A stretch of DNA of 64,000 nucleotides from Luteipulveratus flavus (lineage in GTDB: Bacteria; Actinomycetota; Actinomycetes; Actinomycetales; Dermatophilaceae), in NCBI RefSeq assembly GCF_029080175.1, contig NZ_JARFJC010000017.1; one strand, written 5' to 3'. Below, in pieces: positions 55,302-64,000 of this stretch; the stretch's first letter is position 1; every line of letters begins with the position of its first letter. The notes below the pieces were generated by a model. That model searched no databases. It saw only the letters and a list, made by a program, of their open reading frames with translations, and had not been told where the DNA came from. A program made the position numbers and the translations under genes.

Positions 55302-56720
55302 ATGGGGAAGACGCCACAGCTCGGCAGCACCGCAACGGCGGTCGGTGCTGCCGAGCTGCGTGCGTTCCTCGACCTGCTTCCCTCGCTCGGCGCCGCGGTC
55401 GCCGACGTGGGCGACGCCGATCGCGTCGACCAGCTCGCCCTGCTGGAGCAGATCCGCGCGGCGTGCGTGGCCGCCCAGGCGCGCGTCATGGTCGAGTTCG
55501 CCGACTCCCAGGTCGCGGCCCAGGAAGCGCTCGGCGTGCCGGTGCGTGAACGCGGTCGTGGCGTGGCCGACCAGATCGGTCTCGCGTGCAAGACCTCACC
55601 GCAGGCCGCCGCCCGACGTCTCGGGCGGGCGCGCACTCTCCTGGCCGACCTGCCTGCCACTGGTGCGCTGCTGGCCACCGGGCAGATCGGTGAGCGGGTG
55701 GCCGACGCAGCCGTGCGGCAGACCACGCACCTGGACGCCGCCGACCGGCGGGCCGTCGACGACGTCGTCGCAGCCCATCTGCCGCGGATGTCTGCACCCG
55801 AGGCCGACCAGGCTGTACGCCGGCTGGCGCTCGAGCGGGATCCGGGCGGGGCCGTGCGGCGTGCGGATGAAGCGGCGCGCGAGCGGGGTGTGTGGATGAG
55901 GCCGGGGGCCGACTGCATGGTCAAGGTCACGGCGATGCTGCCGGCGGTGGAGGGGCTGACCGCCTACGAGGCGCTCGACCGGGCGGCTCGCGACCGTCGC
56001 CGTGGCGGCGACCCACGGACCCTCGACCAGCTGCGCGCCGATCTCCTCACCGAGCGACTCACCGGTCGTTCGTCCGCGGATGGGGTTCGCGTGGAGGTCG
56101 GGCTGGTCATGACGCCCGAGGCCCTGCTCGACGACGGGGACGAGCCGGCCACGCTGCGCGGGCACGGCCCGATGCCGGCGGCGCTCGCTCGCGCCGTGAT
56201 CGCCGGCGGCCGCGGTGACGGTAACGATAGCGAGCCGCGTTCGTCCGAGCGCTCACAGGCGTGGGTGCGACGCATCTTCACCGACCCCGTCGACGACTCG
56301 GTGCGGTCTGTCGACCCGCGGCGCCGGTTGTTCGACGGCCACCTGCGCCGGCACATCGACGTCCGCGACCAGGTGTGCCGCACGCCGTTCTGTGACGCCC
56401 CGATCCGGCACCGCGACCACGTCGTCCCGCACGCCGGCGGCGGCGAGACCGTCGTCGCCAACGGTCAGGGGCTCTGCGAGCGCGCCAACCACGCCAAGCA
56501 GATGCCCGGCTGGCGGGCGCGGGTGACGGCGGACCGACCGCACGAGGTCGAGGTCGTGACGCCGACCGGGCACCGCTACTCCTCGCAGCCGCCGCCGACG
56601 CTCGGCCCGGGCGCGCGACGTCGCCGGCGCCGGATGAGCATCCTGCGGTTGTCGGCCGGCACGCTGCGGGACGACCCCGATGTCGTCCGACGGCTGCTGC
56701 GCGCTGCCGTCGCCGCGTAA
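55302..56720 (+). CDS. DUF222 protein with C-terminal HNH nuclease domain
   Basis: 472 residues. N-terminal and central DUF222 region (about 20-300, e.g. LALLEQIRAACVAAQARVMVEFADSQ). C-terminal HNH domain at about 350-400: CRTPFCDAPIRHRDHVVPHAGGGETVVANGQGLCERAN in blocks (CRTPFCD, HRDHVVPHA, NGQGLC), with four Cys for zinc and the catalytic H-N-H residues. The family includes the mycobacterial 13E12 repeat genes and often occurs in multiple copies. No ribosome site; leaderless by promoter position. Role unknown, possibly DNA-damage related or mobile. Confidence 0.9.
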   Translation: MGKTPQLGSTATAVGAAELRAFLDLLPSLGAAVADVGDADRVDQLALLEQIRAACVAAQARVMVEFADSQVAAQEALGVPVRERGRGVADQIGLACKTSPQAAARRLGRARTLLADLPATGALLATGQIGERVADAAVRQTTHLDAADRRAVDDVVAAHLPRMSAPEADQAVRRLALERDPGGAVRRADEAARERGVWMRPGADCMVKVTAMLPAVEGLTAYEALDRAARDRRRGGDPRTLDQLRADLLTERLTGRSSADGVRVEVGLVMTPEALLDDGDEPATLRGHGPMPAALARAVIAGGRGDGNDSEPRSSERSQAWVRRIFTDPVDDSVRSVDPRRRLFDGHLRRHIDVRDQVCRTPFCDAPIRHRDHVVPHAGGGETVVANGQGLCERANHAKQMPGWRARVTADRPHEVEVVTPTGHRYSSQPPPTLGPGARRRRRRMSILRLSAGTLRDDPDVVRRLLRAAVAA

Positions 56721-56814
56721 CGCGCGTGACATCCGCCGCCCGTACCTCGGACCGGCGGCGCAGCCCGGGTGCGGCCTTGCGACAATGCCAGACGTTCCGT
56801 ACGCACCTCAGCAG

Positions 56815-58098
56815 ATGGGTGAGACCGTGGCCCTGTCCGAGAAGTCCCCGAGTGAGATCGACGCGTTCCTGCAGACCCAGCGAACGGCGTACGACCGGCT
56901 GGTCACGCAGGGGCTGAAGCTGGACCTCACCCGCGGCAAGCCCTCGGCGGCCCAGCTCGACCTCTCGAACGAGCTGCTGCGCCTGCCGCAGGGGTTCACC
57001 GCTGCCGACGGCACGGACGTGCGCAACTACGGCGGCCTCAAGGGTCTGCCCGAGCTGCGGGAGATCTTCGCCGAGCTGCTGTGGGTCGATCCCGAGCAGG
57101 TCGTCGCGGGCGGCAACTCCAGCCTGACGATGATGAAGGACTGCCTGGTCGACCTGCTGCTGCACGGCGGCGTCGACTCCGAGCGTCCGTGGTCGCAGGA
57201 GGAGAAGGTCACCTTCGTCTGCCCCGTCCCCGGGTACGACCGGCACTTCACCCTGCTGGAGTCGCTCGGCATCGAGATGGTCACCGTCCCGATGTACGAC
57301 GACGGCCCGGACGCCGACGCGGTCGCCGCTCTGGTGAAGGACGACCCGAGCATCAAGGGCATGTGGATCGTCCCGACGTACGCCAACCCGGCCGGCTCGG
57401 TCTGCTCCCAGGACGTGGCCGCGCGCCTGGCCTCGATGCCGACCGCCGCCCCGGACTTCAAGATCTTCTGGGACAACGCGTACGCGTTCCATCACCTCAC
57501 CGAGGACGAGGCCAAGAGCGCGGACATCGTCAAGCTCGCCTCGGCGGCCGGCCACCCGCACCGACCGCTGGAGTTCGCCTCGACCTCCAAGATCACCTTC
57601 GCCGGCGCCGGCGTGGCCTTCCTCGCCGCCTCCGCCGAGAACATCGCCTGGTACGTCAAGCACCTCGGCATCGGCTCGATCGGTCCCGACAAGGTCAACC
57701 ACCTGCGGCACGTGCAGCTGTTCAAATCCGCCGACGGGGTGCGCGAGCACATGCGCCGGCACCGCGACATCATCGCGCCGAAGTTCGCCGAGGTGCAGCG
57801 CGTCCTGACCGACGGGCTCGGCACGCAGGAGGTCGCGACCTGGAACGACCCGGCCGGCGGCTACTTCGTCAACCTCGACGTCGTCGAGGGCACCGCCAGC
57901 CGCGTCGTGGAGCTCGCCAAGGCCGCGGGTGTCGCGCTGACGCCGGCCGGCGCCTCGTTCCCGTACGGCAAGGACCCGAAGGACACCAACATCCGGCTGG
58001 CGCCCACGATGCCGCCCGTCGAGGAGGTCACCGCCGCGATGGAGGCGGTCGCGACCTGCGTGCTCCTGGCCGCCGCCGAGAAGTACGCCGCGGTGTGA
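56815..58098 (+). CDS. Aspartate aminotransferase-like PLP enzyme (AspT/MocR-like class)
   Basis: About 427 residues. Fold type I aminotransferase, related to the corynebacterial AspT group: KLDLTRGKPS, DVRNYGGLKGLPELREIF, PTYANPAGSVCS, DNAYAFHHL and the PLP-lysine motif STSKITFAGAG. Likely amino donor exchange between aspartate and 2-oxoglutarate. The start is uncertain. TTGCGA (56777) and TACGCA (56800), 17 bases apart, put transcription near 56812, favouring ATG 56815 or GTG 56827 over ATG 56785. Confidence 0.85.
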   Translation: MGETVALSEKSPSEIDAFLQTQRTAYDRLVTQGLKLDLTRGKPSAAQLDLSNELLRLPQGFTAADGTDVRNYGGLKGLPELREIFAELLWVDPEQVVAGGNSSLTMMKDCLVDLLLHGGVDSERPWSQEEKVTFVCPVPGYDRHFTLLESLGIEMVTVPMYDDGPDADAVAALVKDDPSIKGMWIVPTYANPAGSVCSQDVAARLASMPTAAPDFKIFWDNAYAFHHLTEDEAKSADIVKLASAAGHPHRPLEFASTSKITFAGAGVAFLAASAENIAWYVKHLGIGSIGPDKVNHLRHVQLFKSADGVREHMRRHRDIIAPKFAEVQRVLTDGLGTQEVATWNDPAGGYFVNLDVVEGTASRVVELAKAAGVALTPAGASFPYGKDPKDTNIRLAPTMPPVEEVTAAMEAVATCVLLAAAEKYAAV

Positions 58099-58104
58099 TC
58101 CGCG

Positions 58105-58869
58105 ATGGCGCCGGGTATCCGCTGGGTCACCGGTTTCCTCGACACGCCCGCTGCTCGATCGGCCGCCGCCGAGGCGTTCTGGTTCGCCGCGACCGGTACG
58201 CATCCCTCGACCCGGCGCGGCGACGGTGTGTTCGTCACGCTCCTCCCGCCGACGGGTGACGCCTGCTGGCGCGCCCAGGTGACGCGCAGCGGCCCTGCCG
58301 GCGTCCACGTCGACCTGCACGTCGAGGACGTCCCCGCGTGGTCCGCCGCCGCGACCCGGCACGGCGCGACCGTGGTGCACCGCGAGCCCGGGCTGGACGT
58401 CCTGCGGTCACCCCACGGCATGCCGTTCTGCCTGGTGGAGTGGGAGGGCGAGCGGGAGACGCCGCCGCCGGTCCGGCTCGGCGCGTCCCTGGCCCGACTC
58501 GACCAGGTCTGCCTCGACATACCGGCCGGGGTGTACGACGCCGAGGTGGCGTTCTGGTCGGTGCTCACGGGCTGGTCGGTCCGTCCGGGTGTGCTGCCGG
58601 AGTTCTCCTGGATGCCCGGTGGCGATGGGCAGCCGGTCCGCCTGCTGCTGCAGCGGACCGAGGATTCGGGTGACCGGGTCCGAGGGCACATCGACCTCGC
58701 CGCAGGCCCGACCATGGACGACGTGGCCGTCGCCGTGCAGGAGCACCTCAGGCTGGGCGCGACCGCAGGCCCACGCCTCGACCACTGGCAGGTGATGACC
58801 GACCCGGCGGGCCGGACGTACTGCCTGACGATGCGTGAGCCTGCGTCGGGGAGGCTGCTCAGCCGTTGA
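58105..58869 (+). CDS. VOC-superfamily protein with two glyoxalase-like modules
   Basis: 254 residues in two halves. About 5-115 (WVTGFLDTP...VHVDLHVEDV...HGMPFCLVEWE) and about 130-250 (LDQVCLDIPAG...VAFWSVLTGW...RGHIDLAAG...DPAGRTYCL), each with the beta-alpha-beta pattern of glyoxalase/bleomycin-resistance proteins. Substrate unknown. Six bases after the aminotransferase stop, so probably cotranscribed with it; it overlaps the convergent next gene by 11 bases. Confidence 0.85.
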   Translation: MAPGIRWVTGFLDTPAARSAAAEAFWFAATGTHPSTRRGDGVFVTLLPPTGDACWRAQVTRSGPAGVHVDLHVEDVPAWSAAATRHGATVVHREPGLDVLRSPHGMPFCLVEWEGERETPPPVRLGASLARLDQVCLDIPAGVYDAEVAFWSVLTGWSVRPGVLPEFSWMPGGDGQPVRLLLQRTEDSGDRVRGHIDLAAGPTMDDVAVAVQEHLRLGATAGPRLDHWQVMTDPAGRTYCLTMREPASGRLLSR

Positions 58870-59281
58870 ACGGCGCGCCCGGTGCGGACTGCAGCGGGGC
58901 GCCCGGAAGGCCGTGGGGGTGCATCTGCCGCAGCGCCTCGTCGGCGGCGCGCACGTCCTTGTGGAAGCGCTTGTGCACGTAGTACTTCGTGTCGAGCTGG
59001 ATGTTGCCCCACAGGCCGCTCGGCTCGCCGAACCACACCTCGCGTGGCCCGCGCAGCCGCAGGCTCTTCGGGAACGTCACCCGCAGCTTGCCCGCGTTGA
59101 GGACCACGACCGCCCGGTCGGTCACGACGACGATCACCGGCTGGAACCAGAAGAACATCAGGTAGGTCAGGAACGACCAGTACGGCGACGGGCCGCTCTG
59201 CGCCTGGAACACGGCCTGCACCCGCTCGCCGGGCTCGAGGTAGGGCTGGGCTCGGTCGACGAGCTTGTCACGCAGGGCCAT
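58859..59281 (-). CDS. Small membrane-associated protein of unknown function
   Basis: 140 residues, no family recognised. One or two hydrophobic stretches in the middle (SFLTYLMFFWFQPVIVVVTDRAVVVL). The layout (EPGERVQAVFQAQSGPSPYW, then VVVTDRAVVVLNAGKLRVTFPKSLRL) resembles PH-like bacterial domains that follow a membrane hairpin. The tail is Pro/Gly/Ala-rich. ATG 59281 with GAGAAGAGAGA upstream. Stand-alone gene, divergent from the secreted nuclease. Confidence 0.78.
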   Translation of the reverse strand: MALRDKLVDRAQPYLEPGERVQAVFQAQSGPSPYWSFLTYLMFFWFQPVIVVVTDRAVVVLNAGKLRVTFPKSLRLRGPREVWFGEPSGLWGNIQLDTKYYVHKRFHKDVRAADEALRQMHPHGLPGAPLQSAPGAPFNG

Positions 59282-59469
59282 GTCTCTCTTCTCTCATCAG
59301 TGGATCGATCGAGCGGGAGCCTATGCACTCCGCGCCCGCACCGTGACGGATACCGCACACCCGAGGTTCCCGACGTTGACCGAGCCTTTAACCGACGTTC
59401 TCCCATCGCGCCCCGGGCGCTCGCCAGGATCGAGAGCGCCCATCCGCACCCAGCCCCCGGAGGAATCAC

Positions 59470-60291
59470 ATGCGGACGCGCTCCACCCTGCTTCGCGCTG
59501 TCGCCGGACTCGGCGTCGTCGCGCTGGCCGTCACCCCCGCCGTCGTCGCCGGACCGTCGTACGCGGCGTCCCACCCGGCGGTCGCCCACGCGGACCCGTC
59601 GGCCGACCCCGGCGACTACTACGCCGGCACAGACGGACTGTCCGGCGCCGCGCTGAAGGCCAAGCTGCACGAGATCATCAGCAAGCAGACGGTCCTGTCC
59701 TACGACGGGGTGTGGGACGCGCTGAAGGACACCGACCAGGACCCGGCCAACAGCAGCAACGTCATCGAGATCTACTCCGGCAGGTCCACCCCGAAGACCA
59801 ACAACGGCGGTGACCCGGACAACTGGAACCGCGAGCACGTGTGGGCCAAGAGCCACGGCGGCTTCGACACCGTCCCTGGGCCGGGGACCGACGTGCACCA
59901 CCTGCGGCCGGAGGACGTGTCGGTCAACGCCGACCGCGGCAACCTCGACTTCGACAACGGCGGCAGCGCGGTCGACCAGTGCGCGGACTGCCTCTCCGAC
60001 GCCGACTCCTGGGAGCCGCGCGACGCGGTGAAGGGCGACGTCGCCCGGATGATCTTCTACATGGCCGTCCGCTACGAGGGGGACGACGCGTTCGCGAACC
60101 TCGAGGTCAACGACCGGGTCGGCAACGGCACCGCTCCGAACATCGGCACGTTGTCGACGCTCAAGGCGTGGAGCCAGCAGGACCCGCCGGACGCGTTCGA
60201 GCAGCGTCGCAACGAGGTCATCTTCACGACCTGGCAGCACAACCGGAACCCGTTCGTGGACCACCCGGAGTGGGTGGCGTCGATCTTCTGA
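59470..60291 (+). CDS. Secreted endonuclease I-family nuclease
   Basis: 273 residues with a Sec signal peptide (cleavage about 32, SYA-ASH). Endonuclease I/EndA/NucM family of beta-beta-alpha-metal nucleases: DNWNREHVWAKSHGGF, GTDVHHLRPEDVSVNADRGNLDFDNGG, and a C-terminal WQHNRNPFVDHPEWV. The catalytic His in EHVW or VHHL is present. Two Cys (DQCADCLSD) may form a disulphide. Likely degrades extracellular DNA. GGAGGAATCAC precedes ATG 59470. Confidence 0.9.
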   Translation: MRTRSTLLRAVAGLGVVALAVTPAVVAGPSYAASHPAVAHADPSADPGDYYAGTDGLSGAALKAKLHEIISKQTVLSYDGVWDALKDTDQDPANSSNVIEIYSGRSTPKTNNGGDPDNWNREHVWAKSHGGFDTVPGPGTDVHHLRPEDVSVNADRGNLDFDNGGSAVDQCADCLSDADSWEPRDAVKGDVARMIFYMAVRYEGDDAFANLEVNDRVGNGTAPNIGTLSTLKAWSQQDPPDAFEQRRNEVIFTTWQHNRNPFVDHPEWVASIF

Positions 60292-60315
60292 GCGGCACCT
60301 GGGAGAGTGTGCGCC

Positions 60316-61155
60316 ATGACCCAGCCGCCGCCGCCTGCGTCCGGGGTGCCCACCCCGGTCTTCTTCCTGGCCGGCGGCACCGGAATCTCCGCCGAGACGC
60401 TGGGCAACATGCTCATCGGCCAGTTCCCCGGGGTGCCGTTCCGGGCGCGCAAGATCCCGTTCATCACCACGGTGGAGCGGGCTCGCGAGGTGGTCGCGCA
60501 GATGGACGCGATCCACACCGACGAGATGAAGCCGCTGGTCTTCTCGACGGTGGCCGACGAGGCGGTGCGGGCCGAGCTGATCAAGACCGAGTGCGCGTTC
60601 ATCGACCTGTTCGGCACCCACCTGGACACCGTCGAGCGGGTGCTGCACGTCAACGCGGCGCACAACGTGGGCAGCGTCCACGGTCTCGGCGACCGCGGCC
60701 GGTACGAGGCCCGGATGAAGGCCGTCGACTACGCCATGGAGCACGACGACGCCCAGAGCATCAAGGCGCTGGACCAGGCCGACCTGATCCTCATCGCCCC
60801 GTCGCGCTGCGGCAAGACGCCCACCTCGATGTACCTCGCGCTCCAGCAGGGCCTGAAGGTCGCGAACTACCCGCTGGTGGAGGAGGACTTCGACTCCCAC
60901 CAGCTGCCCGCGCCGATCCGTCCGTACGCCGGTAAGTGCTTCGGCCTCACCTCGACCGCCGCCCGGCTCAGCCAGGTGCGCGGCGAGCGTCGCCCCGGCT
61001 CCCGGTACGCCTCCCTGCCGCAGGTCACCTACGAGCTGCGCCGCGCCGAGGCCCTCTACGCCATGCACCGCATCCCGTCCGTCAGCTCCGCCTCGATGTC
61101 GGTCGAGGAGATGGCGGCGGTCATCCTGCAGTCCATGGAGAACGGCCGGCGCTAG
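60316..61155 (+). CDS. PEP synthase regulatory kinase/phosphatase
   Basis: 279 residues, DUF299 (PSRP/PpsR) family. It inactivates and reactivates PEP synthase by ADP-dependent phosphorylation and Pi-dependent dephosphorylation of a threonine next to the catalytic His. Key motifs: FFLAGGTGISAETLGNML and LILIAPSRCGKTPTSMYLA with the unusual P-loop, and FGLTSTAARLSQVR. GGGAG lies ten bases before ATG 60316; GTG 60307 is the alternative. Immediately upstream of ppsA, which fits its role. Confidence 0.92.
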   Translation: MTQPPPPASGVPTPVFFLAGGTGISAETLGNMLIGQFPGVPFRARKIPFITTVERAREVVAQMDAIHTDEMKPLVFSTVADEAVRAELIKTECAFIDLFGTHLDTVERVLHVNAAHNVGSVHGLGDRGRYEARMKAVDYAMEHDDAQSIKALDQADLILIAPSRCGKTPTSMYLALQQGLKVANYPLVEEDFDSHQLPAPIRPYAGKCFGLTSTAARLSQVRGERRPGSRYASLPQVTYELRRAEALYAMHRIPSVSSASMSVEEMAAVILQSMENGRR

Positions 61156-61191
61156 CGGGCGCCGGTGCACACCGCGAGGAGAGAATTGACG

Positions 61192-63579
<2,388 letters not shown>

Positions 63580-63596
63580 GTCGATCAGCAGTCGGG

Positions 63597-63627
63597 GCCC
63601 GGGCGGATTTGGTAGTGCCGTCCGGGC
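63597..63627 (+). terminator. Hairpin after ppsA
   Basis: A 10-bp stem with one G-T pair (63597-63606 with 63618-63627) and an 11-nt loop, 18 bases after the ppsA stop. No T-run. It overlaps the -35 region of the S10 operon promoter. Confidence 0.5.
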
Positions 63628-63905
63628 TCTGGCACACTGTTCAGGTTGCTTGACGCGTGGCGCTGACCCATGTCGGTTCCACCGTCCCGGTGATGTACGC
63701 CTTGCAGGACCCGAGTCGGGGCCGCGGCGCAGCACTGGGAAGCGCAAGCCCCGGTCCACCAGGACCACCGATCCACCACGCGGATGAATTGTGTGCCGTG
63801 CGCTGCGAAGCAGCCGCGACACACCCGAGCGCGGGGGTCGGAGGATCACTCCTGGAGGACCGGCCAAGGTCAGGTCAGATGGACGCGAGAGAGAGACGCA
63901 CGCGA
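63609..63905 (+). promoter_or_regulatory. Promoter and long leader of the S10 operon
   Basis: The 326-base gap 63580-63905 holds no gene. TTGGTA (63609-63614) and CACACT (63633-63638), 18 bases apart, form a probable promoter with a start near 63645. The leader of about 260 bases has short stems (e.g. GGAG/CTCC near 63840). Long leaders of S10 operons often carry feedback control, but no known leader structure could be verified by eye. Confidence 0.55.
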
Positions 63906-64000
63906 ATGGCGGGACAGAAGATCCGCATCCGGCTGAAGTCGTACGACCATGAGGTCATCGACAGCTCGGCGCGCAAGATTGTCGACACGGTGACCCGTGC
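63906..64000 (+). CDS. rpsJ: 30S ribosomal protein S10, 3' end outside window
   Basis: First 31 residues only. Conserved start [19 protein letters not shown] and [12 protein letters not shown] identify S10, first gene of the S10-spc-alpha ribosomal operon and the NusE transcription antitermination factor. ATG 63906; the ribosome site is weak (GAGAGAGA region). Confidence 0.96.

Overview
The window is about 70% GC chromosomal DNA from a high-GC actinobacterium. Reasons: codon third positions are almost all G or C; GTG and TTG starts are frequent; neighbouring genes overlap by GTGA or ATGA; rpoB-rpoC, the str operon (rpsL-rpsG-fusA-tuf) and the start of the S10 operon follow each other; the cobaltochelatase is of the actinobacterial CobN plus ChlI/ChlD-fusion type; and a DUF222-HNH gene with a LexA-like box is present. 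I cannot name genus or species. Both ends are cut: rpoB lacks its 5' part and rpsJ lacks its 3' part.

Layout. 1-6300: rpoB (partial) and rpoC, closed by a strong terminator. 6307-10062: a divergent pair, a TPR membrane protein and a TPR-AAA ATPase, separated by a perfect 27-bp palindrome, then an MFS permease. 10106-17987: a surface-polysaccharide locus with divergent rmlDB and rmlAC (dTDP-L-rhamnose), a large polytopic membrane protein, a methyltransferase, a family 2 glycosyltransferase and a GtrA-type flippase. 18194-19585: a secreted protein built of 'DTR' repeats. 19684-24385: the str operon with its own promoter, a long leader and a terminator. 24421-27646: a sugar ABC importer (two permeases and a lipoprotein, no ATPase). 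27822-30368: a second secreted DTR-repeat protein with a C-terminal RCC1-like half.

30372-53300 is a cobalamin cluster of the oxygen-dependent type: cobF-cobN (minus strand), cobG-cobH-cobIJ (plus), cobM-cobL (minus), chlID-cobO-cobBC-cobA (plus), a degenerate histidine phosphatase, cbtB-cbtA (cobalt uptake), cobT-cobD (plus), and cobK-cobQ (minus). An unrelated alpha/beta hydrolase lies inside it. Three cobalamin riboswitches control cobN-cobF, chlID-cobO-cobBC-cobA and cbtBA-cobTD. Together these genes make most of the corrin ring, insert cobalt, adenosylate, amidate and attach the lower-ligand base; cobS and cobU/cobP are not in the window. 53371-55253: an ArsR-like regulator with an MFS efflux pump. 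55302-56720: the DUF222-HNH gene. 56815-63579: an aminotransferase, a VOC protein, a small membrane-associated protein, a secreted endonuclease I, and PEP synthase with its regulatory kinase/phosphatase. The S10 operon (rpsJ) starts at 63906.

The most unusual signals are two inverted-repeat elements read in frame inside cobalamin genes. One is a pair of 46-bp arms inside cobN. The other is a perfect 21-bp inverted repeat that encodes the linker joining CobB to CobC. Other points of interest are the truncated cobG, the palindrome between the TPR and AAA genes, the leaderless face-to-face rml promoters, and the DTR-repeat surface proteins.
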